From: Epiperipatus broadwayi | Lineage: Eukaryota > Onychophora > Udeonychophora > Euonychophora > Peripatidae | Assembly: GCA_028023455.1 (NCBI GenBank) | Contig: JAQFVV010006238.1 | Location: 3,728,572-3,792,571 of the forward strand | Reading direction: 5' to 3' | Length of the DNA stretch: 64,000 nt | Part shown: piece by piece, positions 36,439 through 47,289 of the stretch | How positions within the stretch are numbered: position 1 is the first letter of the stretch | Layout of the letters: every line of letters begins with the position of its first letter | Notes under the pieces: model-generated | What the model saw: the letters and a program-made list of their open reading frames with translations, nothing else | Database searches by the model: none | What the model was told of the DNA's origin: nothing | Translations under genes and position numbers: made by a program

Positions 36439-36798
36439 TATTGGATGAGTAGGCACTAGATAGGGATTTTATGCACAAGCCTTCTGGCATCCATTGATTA
36501 CTCTAGTTGGCACAGGGTGGCACTACTGTATGGAGAGTTTTGCCTTTGCTTACAACAATTATGTGCTAGTATAAGAGATGGTGATCATGTGATATATTTG
36601 ATTATCTTAGTAAAAATTGAATTCTTGATGACTGTATTAATGTAGAAGGATGTTGGAGAAGTTTGTGCATTGTAAGTAACAGTTCTTTTAAAGACTTTTA
36701 TTTTTAAAGATGAGAGTATAGTTCTAATATATGTCTAAGACGAATGGAAAGAAACTGTTTTTCTTATGCTGCTGATTTAAATGATCTACCACTTACTC

Positions 36799-36896
36799 CT
36801 TTTTTTCCACATGTTAAAACATCGGCTGGGAAGCGAACCTGGGACAACTGCTTGTAAGGCAGATGTGCTGACCACTTGATCATCAATGCTTAACAA
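36799..36896 (-). mobile_element. tRNA-Val-like short SINE, copy 3
   Basis: The minus strand has a D-arm GATCAAGTGGTCAGCACA, anticodon arm CTGC-CTTACAA-GCAG (anticodon TAC), box B AGGTTCGCTTCCC, tail GATGTTTTAACATGTGG and an A run. Exact 10-bp flanks CCACTTACTC (36789-36798 and 36897-36906). Its T-arm is the shortest of the four copies and closest to a normal tRNA. Confidence 0.9.
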
Positions 36897-36906
36897 CCAC
36901 TTACTC

Positions 36907-37689
36907 TTTGTCAGAAATGTGGTCATTTACTCTTTTGGTTCTACTCTGGATTCTTTGACAACGGTATAAATCAGGTGAAATTCAGATTCTAGTCAGATGT
37001 AAACATGCCATTATTAATTTGAATTCATAACAGAAAGATAAGAGACATTTCTTCTCATTTCACAAACCATATGGATAATCAAATATAAGTTAATAAGCTG
37101 AATTGGATCACACTTCAAATTGTTTATTATAAGTTCAAATTAATATTGTTATGTTTACATCTGATTTGGTTAGAATTTGACCCTGAATTAGATGAATCAT
37201 GCCTTATAACAACTGGAACCATTAGAGTAAATGGTCAATATTATTTCAGTTTTTCTGACAAAGAGAAAAGGTCAATTTATTTAAATTGATGATATGCAGA
37301 AGTTCATTTCTACTTTGCTTGAATATATATATATATATAAACTTGTGATGTTTTCATATTTGCTTATAAGAGCAGTATGAATTTATCAAACATTTTTTGA
37401 AGTTACCTCACAAATTATTTAAATAGTTTTGTGCATTTAATAGTTGGGTAATTTGGGACAGTTGCATATAGCAAAAAGCAAGTTTAGCATATTTCTATTT
37501 GTGATTTAGTAAGTGCATTTGACTGACCAGAAATAATATTTGGGTTTTTTTTTATGTCATGACCTATAAATCCAGTCAAATTGAAGTGATTATTGTATTA
37601 CAGCATGTATTAAGAATTTGTATATATGATTTTTTTTTTACTGATTGGATGAGCTTAACATGATATAATACTGGGGACCTTTATGCAGT
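36907..37689. other. A+T-rich DNA with a (TA)n run
   Basis: (TA)n near 37324-37339. Nothing else. Confidence 0.4.
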
Positions 37690-38640
37690 ATTTTTAACTG
37701 TTGTAGGCATACAAGTAGCTAAGTCTTTTTACTTAAAACAAAAATTATTTAATATTTATGACAGGAAAAATGTTTTAAATTTGAATTAAAAATTATAAAA
37801 ATTTAGCAGTGCAGGACTAATAAAAAAATTTCATTGTACACAATGATATTTGTCCCTTTTTTAATTACTAAATAGTAATTTTTACTTAAGTTTCTAAATA
37901 TATTAAATTTATTAAGTGCAAGCAGATGATCTAATAATAACATGAAAGGCTAAAACCTTCAACAGAAGCACCTTAAAAATGCTTATGTGACAGCCAATCA
38001 GATGTAAGCATGTGGAACTCTCATTTCAAGAACACAAGCCAGAACTACTAGAAAAAGATGGAACCCATCTTCTTCTCTACTTAAATTTATATATAAATAA
38101 GTCAGTCTCAAGCATTCCGAATTAAGAGCGTGAAGCTTAAAACACCTTCACATTTCAGTTTCTAAAAAAAACCATCTAAATTAATAGCTCTGTAATATTT
38201 TTTGTAAAACTGCCCATGTGACAAGCATGATTCAGCTTGAAAAAACTATGGGCTTGTAAGTAGCAGTTATTCCACTCATGAAACAATTAATGCTTTTTTT
38301 ATATAAATTAAATTAATTTTTTAAATTAAGCATTTCTGTGAATTTAAGTTGTCAGTAATTTTTAAATTGCATCCACAATAGGCAAATAATGTAAGCATCT
38401 ATAATTGTGAACTGCATTTGATTACTGATATTAAAATGACATCCATAGCTAAAAGTTGATCAATATTAAGATTATTCCATAGCATATTGTTAGTAATATT
38501 GTCAAAAGATAAATTATGCAAATTATCTGTATCTTGCAAATTAGGAAGCAGTAAATACTCATAAAAGTTCAAAGTCTGGTATCCCTTCAATTTCTTTGTT
38601 TTTAAACATGTTCATATTTATTTCAGAATCCATGCATAGA
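37690..38640 (+). repeat. Unclassified diverged repeat G, copy 1
   Basis: Colinear scraps match 51370-52930: 'aagtagctaagt', 'aatagctctg.aata', 'actgcccatgtg', CTTGCAAATTAGGAA, 'cataaaagtt' and TTCATATTTATTTCAGAAT. The minus-strand 63-codon frame at 38399-38590 has no known motif. Confidence 0.45.
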
Positions 38641-38902
38641 GCTGATGGAGAAAATCTCGGAAAATAGAACATAGATTTGATATTGGAACCTCTGGTGAAA
38701 GTTTTTAGATGTCCTGTGTGTATATATATGTAATATTTTATTTTGTTAATAGACTTATCATAATTATAGAAATTATTCTAAAGGAATGCATTTAAAGACT
38801 TGTTAACTCATTCAATTTAAGATATAAGTTATTATATAAGTAGCAAAATTCTGTTTTGTAAAATATAACAATACTGGGTTTGTAATGAATGATATTGGGG
38901 TT

Positions 38903-38950
38903 TTGCACTGCTGATGAATAGGATTGCTTGAAACTAGTTCTATTTGCGTA
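38903..38950 (+). ncRNA. Hammerhead-like core, probably decayed
   Basis: GCTGATGAATAGG is followed by GCTTGAAACTAGTTC, giving CTGATGA and GAAAC-TA-GTT at proper spacing. Stem II is barely formed and stem I pairs at only one or two positions. It resembles the family A core, but I see no family A arm around it. Confidence 0.35.
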
Positions 38951-38989
38951 TTATTTAATATTCTGTTACATTTTGATTTACAACTATCA

Positions 38990-39330
38990 AACTTACTCCA
39001 CTCACAATTATAACACAGTCCACTTTAGATAAATACATTAATGTTTATCATTAACTATTTATTAAACTAGAAATTATTTCTACCACAGATATAACTTTAA
39101 ACCCCAGTTAAAGATTTAATATTTTATCTCTTATATAAATAATGAGCCAATTTAGGGTGTTTATGCTATTATTTTTATTATTATAATATATAATATTTTA
39201 ATTATAAAATTGGTTATGCAATTGGAGTGGATTTGAATTCAGATTTTTAAGCTCCCATAAGCTAATTATTTCGTCTTATATAACCAATACAAATGATCAC
39301 AAACATATGAAATATATAAATGATCTCCAG
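38990..39330. other. A+T-rich DNA with a possible tRNA-like scrap
   Basis: On the minus strand near 39215-39290, GAATTCAAATCCA could be a box B with a poor box A upstream. Too weak for a firm call. Confidence 0.3.
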
Positions 39331-39334
39331 TATA

Positions 39335-39510
39335 GTATTTTGTGGTGAACCAGCATTCATCAGTTGGTCCAGATCATAATCTCCCACACACATCAGTGCT
39401 CAGTTTATATAAAGACAGCAAATCTTCAAACTCTAATGGATAGGCTTCAATCTTCTCCATTCTCCAACATCCATATTATTGAAAATGTGATGACTGAATG
39501 TTAAATCATA
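39335..39510 (-). mobile_element. Family B element relic (B2)
   Basis: Matches the family B body in the orientation of 15690-15880: CATCAGTTGGTCCAGAT, 'cagtgctcag', 'ggataggcttcaatc', 'gaaaatgtgatga'. The hammerhead half at 39335-39368 keeps ACCAA-CTGATGA but has lost GAAA. Confidence 0.6.
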
Positions 39511-39722
39511 AAAACTCAATTTTAACTAGCAATTGCGTTTGTTATTTAGTGTTGGGTATGATAGCGATACTTAATAATGAATGTTATATTCATTCTTTGA
39601 ATTTTTTTGATTAGTTACATAATGCTACTTTAAATCACAGGTGTTTTTATCCCCCCCCTCTGTTAAATGACGTTTTAGCATAAAATACAAGGCAAACAAT
39701 CATTTCATTTATTTGTTTAGAC

Positions 39723-39837
39723 CTTTTTTTTTCATATGTTATAGCATCGGCCGGGAGGCGAACCCGCAACAACCGCCTGCAACCAACTGTTTGATTGCAA
39801 GGCGGCTGCGTTGATCTCTCGGCTAACAACGCTTGAC
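39723..39837 (-). mobile_element. tRNA-Val-like short SINE, copy 4
   Basis: The minus strand has TTAGCCGAGAGATCAACGCA (altered box A), an expanded anticodon-arm region, GCGGGTTCGCCTCCCGG (box B), tail GATGCTATAACATATG and A8. Flanks TATTTGTTTAGAC (39710-39722) and TATTTGGTTAGAC (39838-39850) match at 12 of 13. The extra bases around the anticodon arm (TTGCAATCAAACAGTTGG) look like a local duplication. The 60-codon frame over it is an artefact. Confidence 0.9.
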
Positions 39838-39850
39838 TATTTGGTTAGAC

Positions 39851-40470
39851 TTTTTCTATTTTTATCGATCTGAATTAATTTAGGAACTTTTACTTTTACC
39901 TACAGCCGGACTTACTATTGGTCTAAGTTTGCTTTGGTTAAAAAAGTATTTATTATTTTCAAAAATAAAATTTATTATTGTGTAAAGAAGAAAATAGGTT
40001 AATATTATTTTTAAATGTTTCCATGGTGATTTGTTATCCCTAAATACAAAAACAATCATTTTACTATTTTTGCTTAAAAATTCTACAGCCTCTCAAATAT
40101 ATATACATCATTATTATTATTTATTTTGGGGAGAAAAAATGTGTCATTTATAAAATATGAATATTAGCTTGTTTTGACATAACAGGAATAAAAATGAATT
40201 TTGAATGTAATCTGTTATTTTATTTTCAGTTTCAAAAATTATATTTGACATATTTCTAATAGTAAAACACTAAAAGTCGTATTGAAAGGAGAATATTTTT
40301 GAAAGCTGTTGCAGATATTCAATTTAAGTGATTTAGAAAAGAAAATGGTTCTTGCATAATTGAAAGTTTTTTTTTTTAAAATAAAGTTTCTGAAGAAATT
40401 GTACTCACATTAAAAAACATTATATTAGGTGGAAACCTTATATTGTTCTCTCTTTTTTTCAAGCAGATAA
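39851..40470. other. A+T-rich DNA, nothing recognised
   Basis: No partner repeats or coding pattern. Confidence 0.4.
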
Positions 40471-40474
40471 ATCC

Positions 40475-41590
40475 TTTGTTTTAAAACTTTTTAGTAAATT
40501 GATTAAGAACAATTTGACTGACCTTCACTTTTCAAACTTCTAGTGTTTCTTGAATTGAAAATAAATAGTTGGATAGAAGTTAAAATTTGATATGGTTTAT
40601 TTCCATCTTAAAAGTTTTTCTTTATAATTAGAATGTGGGTACTGATTCTGTAGCGATACAAGTAGAATTAAGCAGTTTTTAAAAATAGTATCAGTTTTTC
40701 TATATGTATTAATAGATATCAGCACTACTCATCTTAATTTCAGTTTAAGTACTGCACATGCTTATGCATGTTCGGGTGTTCACTTTACTATCTAAAATGG
40801 GACCTGTAATTAGGGAAACTACTATAAAAAATAAGACTGTTTTGTACTTGTGGGGAAAACTTTTGAGTAAATTCATTAAGAACAATTAATAGGTCTTCAC
40901 TTTAAAACTTACAGTATTTCTTGGATTAAAAAAATAAATAAGTGATTGGAGTACAAGTTAAAGTTAAAAATTTAATGATTTTATTAGCATGTAAATAATT
41001 TTATGGCTTGTCAGACATGTGATGCTAAGAATGTAAACCTATTTGCAAAACAAACAAGTCTGAGTTTATGTTACTAAAATAATTCACAAGTTAGATTTCT
41101 AAAAGAATCATTTAAATGAACTTGCAAACAGCACCCCCTTTGCAAATCTATTTTATCAGATAAATGGACTGGCATTGAGATAACAGAAAGTGGCCATTAT
41201 TTTCAAATTCATTTAAATGATTTTTTAGGAATCTAGCTTATGAATTATCTTAACATATTAGGAATTGTTTGTTTTATGAATGAGATAAAGTTAATATGAT
41301 TTATTTCCATCTTAAAAGTTTTTCTTTCTATTTGGGGGTGTGGCTACAGATTCAGCAATTGAGGTACCAATTGAATTGAGCAACTGTTAACAGAGTAGCA
41401 GTTGTTCAATATGTATTGTCAGGTGGAAGTACTACTTATCTTGATTTTACTTTATAAGTATTGCACTTGTTTGTGTATGTTTTGTGATTCACTTTAGTTA
41501 CAAAGTAGCACTGTAATTAAGGAGCATTATTATAAAAAAGAAATTGCTGTAACATACTTCTTGTGGGGGGACAGGGATGGACTTCCCTTG
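40475..41590 (+). repeat. Tandem repeat H, two diverged units, the second interrupted
   Basis: Unit 1 begins at about 40485 ('agtaaattgattaagaacaa') and unit 2 at about 40867 ('agtaaattcattaagaacaa'). Unit 2 is interrupted near 40990 and resumes near 41290 with TATGATTTATTTCCATCTT, the counterpart of 40592. Later shared words: 'aagtactgcacatg'/'aagtattgcactt' and 'cctgtaattagg'/'actgtaattaagg'. Unknown origin. Confidence 0.55.
41035..41290. mobile_element. Foldback element I inserted in repeat H
   Basis: The left arm (about 41047-41125: 'caaaacaaacaa', 'ttcacaagttagatttcta', 'atcatttaaatgaa') is inverted in the right arm (about 41205-41283). Repeat H continues on both sides. The TSD is not clear. 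Confidence 0.55.
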
Positions 41591-41599
41591 CAAAAGATA

Positions 41600-42369
41600 A
41601 AACTTAAAACAGACTTTAAACAGCCCACTATAAAGTAAAAGCCTCTTCCACAATTTCCTATAGAGAAATAATGGAGAAAGCAATTCTAGCTAAGCATTTT
41701 GGCCCTTAAGCTAATTTCTATCCTTGTTTTAGTCTCTAGTTAAGAATAGTTAGGTAATAAGATTATGAGATGGTCAGCTGTGTTGACTCACTATTTGAAA
41801 GAATAAACTTTCAAAAATTTGTCAAATTGGAATTAAACTAAAGTCATGGATAGAGAAGGGAGATGACCACTACAGCAGGGGTGTATAAGTAGCTGGAGTG
41901 AAAGATAAAAGTATGGTAATTAATTGTACTGAGGGAGTGGTAGCTTTATCATCGGAGATCATGTTGAAAAATAAATGCTTTTTACCTTATTTTTCACAAC
42001 CAAGCCTAGCGTATTTACTAATATTATTTGCTGTTCTCCAATACTAACTCTTACATATTTTTATTGTTTATATTCAATGAGAAAATAGACAGATCTGTGA
42101 ATCAACTTTAAAATTAACTTCGGGAGCATTCAGAAATATTTAATTGGCAGTGCTGCAATTATTACAGCTTGCAACTGTTTTTTTAGATTAATCGTCATTG
42201 TCTGGTAAGAAACACCTATTTTTTACTAGATTTATCACTATATGTATATATTGTAATGGAAAATGCTAAGTTGTCTTGGGTGATTTGTTAGGTTTATTAT
42301 ATGGCAGTTATATGAAAGAAAAAGTCTAATCTTGATTAGATCTTAATTCAAGTTTTAGCTGGCCAGGAT
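41600..42369. other. A+T-rich DNA, nothing recognised
   Basis: No partner repeat or coding pattern found. Confidence 0.4.
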
Positions 42370-42425
42370 TGAAATTTGGATGCATAGCCCACAGATGGTG
42401 CTTAAACTATGTCATAAGGCAATAA
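42370..42425 (-). repeat. tRNA-like SINE scrap
   Basis: The minus strand reads TGACATAGTTTAAGCACCA (box A-like) and AAATTTCAATCCTGG (box B-like) at tRNA spacing. No tail or TSD. Confidence 0.35.
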
Positions 42426-42474
42426 AAAGATAGTGAGGTATAAATATAAGTAATACAAATTATAGGTATTAATA

Positions 42475-42625
42475 TAAACAAATAATACCAGTACATTCTT
42501 CTATGCAATTTACACAATGCAAACACAATATTTTATTATTCCAAACTTTCAAAAATATCAGTTTTGACTATCCAACAGTCTTCTTCAAGGATATAACATG
42601 CACTATATATATGTAAGTATCCTGT
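42475..42625 (-). mobile_element. PLE-type terminal sequence with a hammerhead-like core
   Basis: The minus strand reads CCTTGAAGAAGACT, a short loop, then AGTCAAAACTGATATTTTTG. The pattern CTGAAGAAGACT...AGTCGAAAC is of the kind found at PLE ends; here GACT/AGTC form stem II, but the core carries an extra base and G12 is A. A diverged relative is at 880-1010. Confidence 0.45.
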
Positions 42626-42997
42626 CACAACAATTAAACATATAAAAGAATATTTATATATAATATTAAAAATTGCAAAAAAGTTAATTTAAATCAAATC
42701 TGATACTTTATGCTAATTTTAAATTTAATCCTATTATATTCATCTAAATATTCAACTTTAATTGTAATTAATTGTAAAATTAAAAACAGTCTTGTTCAAG
42801 GATATAACATGCACAATATATATGTAAGTATCCTGTCACAACAATTAAACATATAAAAGAATATTTATATATAATATTAAAAATTGCAAAAAAGTTAATT
42901 TAAATCAAATCTGATACTTTATGCTAATTTTAAATTTAATCCTATTATATTCATCTAAATATTCAATTTTAATTGTAATTAATTATAAAATTAAATA
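42576..42997. repeat. 211-bp near-identical tandem duplication
   Basis: Units 42576-42786 and 42787-42997 differ at about four positions, including CAGTCTTCTTC versus CAGTCTTGTTC and ATTGTAAAA versus ATTATAAAA. It is much younger than the surrounding repeats. Each unit contains part of the PLE-type end. Confidence 0.95.
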
Positions 42998-42999
42998 AC

Positions 43000-44055
43000 T
43001 TTAAATGCTTCATGGTAACCTGTATTTTTATATTTATATTTTAAAAATATTTCTTTTCTCAAATAATGTGATTTGTACTTTTTAAAGAAATTTTAAAATT
43101 ATTTAAAATCCTTTTTTCATTTTGCGGAATTCTTTTTTTTTTTCCTCATTAGAAGACTCTCTTATTCATTTGTTCTTTTGAATTTGCAAACAGCAATTAC
43201 TTCTTTTAAATTCTTAGTTTTTCATTTAGATTTGAAATTAAAAGTTCTTATTGAAATAATAAATGACTTATTGCTAAGGCTACATTTGTTCATTTATAAA
43301 TAACCCAGACATTTTTCCTTTTTGCTTTTCTTTTCTTTCTTTTTACCAGAATCTTAATGAAATTTCTAATTCACCTAAATCTGTTGACATTTAAAGATTT
43401 TTTTTCTATATATATTATCACTATTAAGCTTCTCTTCCATTCACCTTTTAAAAAATTAAAACAAAAAATATATATAATACAGTCAGTTACTTTGAAGGTC
43501 GTGTGACATTTGAACATCAAAATGACTTTTTTGATCACATATGATCCACAATATTTGAGTTCATTACTCTCGTTAATAAACTGTTTAGGGCAAAAATAAG
43601 ATATGGATTCACGAAATCAGTATTTTAGCGTCTTTCTCCCTTTCATCATATATGCATTTAAACCTCATCTTATTTTAATTCAGCTGTATAATCAAAATTA
43701 TATACATAAGGAGTTTTGATTTTTCTAAGACTATAAGAAAAAACTATTATAGTCCAGTCTGTGTGGTTTTCTTTATTTTTCTGTATGATTGGTCACATGC
43801 TTTGCAAATGTGGATAGATCACACACCAGCCCATTTGGTGAATTTAATGGGTTTTGTCTTAAGTTTTCAGACTAAAAGAGCACAATTATTTTTCTTTTTA
43901 GATGCTTATGAGTTTCAATTTATGTATGCTTTATTGAGGATAGTTTATAGGCATGCATCTCTATGTGTGAATTCTTTTTCGTTATATTTAGATATATGGT
44001 ATACAAGGTAAACTCTCATCTTCAAAATCAACAATTACTGCATTAGTATAAAGAA
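43000..44055. other. A+T-rich DNA, nothing recognised
   Basis: The 82-codon frame at 43763-44011 lacks a standard start and any motif. Confidence 0.4.
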
Positions 44056-44059
44056 CTTT

Positions 44060-45960
44060 AAAAATTGTTGGGTTTCAAACACAGGCTGCTTTTTGATGTT
44101 TTTTTTTGAGTACCTACATATTTCAGTGAAGGAAGAATGTAAGAACTATTTTTTATTGTTAGGTCTTCAATAAAAATAATGACAAAGCACTTAGTTTGAA
44201 AATTAAATGTACAGCAACAATATCCACCATATTTTGCTCCAATCCTCCCTCATATATATTGTAAATTGGTTTGATGATAAACTTTGATTACAATAGAATA
44301 TATATTTTTACTGCATGTGTACAGTATTTTTCAACATCCAGGATTTATATAACACAGATGCTATTTTTTATGTAGTATGCATGCCTAAATTAAAATTATA
44401 GTACAAACAAAAATGTAAAAACATTATAGTATTAATAATAAATTATGGAACTGTTATGTCCGCCAGTTATAATACTCGCTGGCGAACAATCTATGCAGTA
44501 AGCTAACCTGGCCCTGCCTATATATGCATACAATAATTATAATCATAAAAACTAACGCCGGTAGAATAAGAAAAATAGATTTAATTGCAATACACTAATA
44601 TATACATATTTACACTAATATATTAAAACAATCATAATATAATTATCTCAACAAACCCGAAGGTATACCAAAATAATAATGAAGATCTATGCGACCTACT
44701 TTATAGTCCCTATGCTGACTCTTGGACGTTCGGAGGCCAGCTGACCGCTCTGGGGCTACCATGCTAATTAAGTGATGTTCAGCACCTTTCCCAGTTCATC
44801 TGCATCGGTAGAGCTCCCATGTTTAAGTGTCAAATGCTTTACACTTTCACTCATTTTTCCAGTCCTGATTTTCTGGATTTGATTGGTCAAATCTTGTCAG
44901 TCCTGGTTGGATCAATCCCTCCCAGTTTACCTTTTGGCTTAAGTTTTAATTTGATTGATTACCCTTTGCAGTTTGATTGCTTTTTAATTAATCATCTTGT
45001 TTATCTGCAAAGTTTCTTCATTAATTAACCTTCCTATCTAAAAGGATTTGTTTACACGTTGTTTTAAAAAATAGCACAGCTATTAAAGTATAATATTATT
45101 TTAAATTAAGGAAGTATTTTTATCTTTACATATATAACTTACGTATGTATATGCGATAAATTATACACATACATACGTTTAAATATTAAATCCCTATTTA
45201 CAACATTTATTATTATTATTTTGTGTGTATGTGTATTTTAATTATACACATACATAACAGAACACAACAAAAATAAAAAACTACTGCTATGAATCGTAAT
45301 TTTTTAAAAATAAAATAAATAGCAAATAATTAGACTTTTATCACAATTAAATATGCTCTGAATGATATACTTTTTATTCAATAACTTTTTTTTTTATAGA
45401 AAAATGATTGCAGAATTATTATTAATAGAGTATAGCCTTTCTATGTGACTTCATGTTTTTAAGTTTGTATTGATTTCAGATTCTATACAATCACTCCTAG
45501 TTGCTATTCTTGGTTTTGCTCTTCAAATTTTAAAGTTTTTGATGCAATACAAGAATGTTTTTTTTTTTCTGCCACTACTAAATTGATAACTTTCATTTTA
45601 TAAATTGTTTTTAAATTTCATTAAATTTTTTAGTTTTACACTTGGAAGAACATTTTATGAGAAATATTGTACCACATCAAAGTAAAGAATTAAATAGATG
45701 TGTTTTTAATGTAATCCAAAGATAATGTATTAGTAAAGCTAAATCACAGTATTCTAAGATAGGCAAATGACTGCTGCGATGTAAAATATAATAAATTTTT
45801 TTATTTTTTTTTTACTTTAATTTTTTTTTGTTGAATCATATTCTTTTGAATAGCATATAATTGAAATAGTGTATATTGACACAGTGTATATCTGGTTTCA
45901 CTGCATTTTATTATAAATGCACAAATATTAGGAACACAAGTGGAATGGAATTTATTACAA
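44060..45960 (+). repeat. Long unclassified repeat K, copy 2
   Basis: Colinear with 12990-14160 on both sides of a later insertion (44452-45259). Landmarks: 'acaatagaatatatattt', 'aaattatagtacaaac', 'gacttttatcacaatt', 'atgctctgaat', 'ttcaataactttttttt', 'ccacatcaaa', 'gaatagcatataattgaaa'. No coding signal. Confidence 0.5.
44452..45259. mobile_element. Probable solo LTR (808 bp)
   Basis: Starts TGTTATGT and ends ACATAACA, perfect short inverted termini of the TG...CA type. It is flanked by GAAC on both sides (44448-44451 and 45260-45263) and interrupts the K repeat, which resumes afterwards. The first 70 bp and 44690-44820 are richer in G+C than the surroundings. CGCCAG/CTGGCG can form a hairpin at 44461-44485. 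No internal retrotransposon genes adjoin it, so an LTR left by recombination is likeliest. Clade unknown (4-bp TSD would fit Ty3-like). The small frame at 44819-45028 is not credible as a gene. Confidence 0.6.
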
Positions 45961-45979
45961 ATAAAATATTGAATACACA

Positions 45980-46040
45980 TGTAGAAAACTCTCCATAGAG
46001 TAGTGCCATAGTGATCATATGATGTTTTGCTGGTTTACAA
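45980..46040. mobile_element. Collapsed family A remnant
   Basis: AAAACTCTCCATAGAGTAGTGCCA (the left arm start, 45988 on) is joined directly to GTGATCATATGATGTTT (the right end). The whole palindrome between them is deleted. Confidence 0.6.
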
Positions 46041-46197
46041 AATAACATGGATGAGATTATTGGTATGTTAGACAGAATAGGAATAATAATTCTTCGTTAT
46101 AATGGAAGTTTGCAAGTATAGATAATTTAAATTTATGCTGAACAAGTTTTCATCTGGATGAACAATTAGAGGATTCTTATATACATGTGCAGATTTC

Positions 46198-46615
46198 TTG
46201 GAATCATCATCATCAACCATTATCAGTCCACTGCAGGATGAAGGTCTCTCCAAGTTTAATCCATCTCTGATTTTTAGCTTCTCTTCTCCACATCACTCCT
46301 GCACACTTTCTTATTTCTCCATCCATCTCACATGTGGTCTCTTTCTGGGTCTTTTACAATCTCTTGGAATCCAAATTAAAATTTCAATTGTCCATCTATT
46401 ATCATCTCTTCTAGCAATATGTCCAGCCCAACTCCACTTCAATCTTTTAATTTTTTCAATGAGGTCAGTAACACCTGTTTGTTCTCTTACCCATACATTG
46501 TGTTTTCGATCTCTTCTTGTTACTCCCAACATACATCTCTCCATACTTCTTTGAGTGGTCTGCAGTTCATTATTAAATTGCCATTATACATTTTAAATAC
46601 TAGATTTGGAAAATA
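46198..46615 (-). pseudogene. RTE-like LINE 3' end (best-preserved C-terminus)
   Basis: The 77-codon minus frame at 46311-46544 reads MERCMLGVTRRDRKHNVWVR, EQTGVTDLIEKIKRLKWSWA, GHIARRDDNRWTIEIL..., then RPRKRPHVRWMEK. After one shift it continues MWRREAKNQRWIKLGETFIL QWTDNG and ends in a GATGATGATGA tail at about 46198. This is the post-RT region of RTE-type LINEs. The 118-codon frame on the opposite strand (46198-46554) is its shadow. Truncated upstream at about 46615. Confidence 0.8.
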
Positions 46616-46619
46616 ATCA

Positions 46620-47289
46620 AAAGACAAAAATATAGTGGTTAAATTTGGAGATAAAGATAGAAATGAGAAGGATATAGCCTTATCAAATTCGTGGAACAGT
46701 TATCTAAATGAAGGTATAGTAGAATTAAAGTAATTTTGATAAAAAATACAGCAATTTATGAGTATAATGCTTACAGTAGTATCAGCATAGAAAAGACTGG
46801 TGATAAAGAACTATTTGAGCATAAAAATAATTAAGAATGATTTGACTACTATCAACAGATGGCATTTGTAGCTTCGGTGGACTGACAAAGTGCTTTAAAA
46901 TACTAGAAGACTTGTAAAATAGTTCTTATTTGAACAAGATTAATAGGAAAATAGGTATCTACTAAGAACTGTTTCGCAAATAACCAGGCAAAAAAAATTC
47001 AGCAAGGAACCAATAACTAAGAATATAATAAAAATATTTGAAAATGAGATAGATGTCCAGTAATCTGAATTTCTAGTTCAAAGACTTTTTGGATCCATTC
47101 ATTATAAACCCAAACTCTACTCACAATTTAAATAATTATTATGATAATTATTTCTTTATATAGTTTGTAAATATTGAAATACTTTTTGTATATTGTAAAC
47201 ATTTATTTTATTAATAACAATATAAAACTTTGAAATGCAGAATATGCTTATATTTATATCATCACAAATTTATTACATCATCATTTTTA
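46620..47289. other. A+T-rich DNA, possible unrecognised element
   Basis: The plus strand near 46625-46735 reads GDKDRNEKDIALSNSWNSYL, somewhat protein-like, then breaks up. I do not recognise it. Confidence 0.3.

Larger units (their letters stand above)
35865..36594. mobile_element. Family A palindromic hammerhead element, best copy (A4)
   Basis: Exact 11-bp direct repeats TATTTGATTAT flank it (35854-35864 and 36595-36605). The left arm runs from GGCAAAACTCTCC (35873) to about 36110, the unique centre to about 36305, then the inverted right arm ends in GGAGAGTTTTGCC (36533-36545). About 50 bp of extra monomer sequence follows (to GTGATCATGTGATA). Arms are close to identical over roughly 240 bp. 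Each arm contains a complete hammerhead, one per strand, so a transcript of either strand carries one active-sense ribozyme. No protein is encoded. Confidence 0.9.

Noticed and set aside
46198-46554. 118-codon plus-strand open frame, one of the longest in the window
   Set aside because: It lies antisense to the well-matched LINE C-terminus on the minus strand. Its residues reflect the complement of that code.
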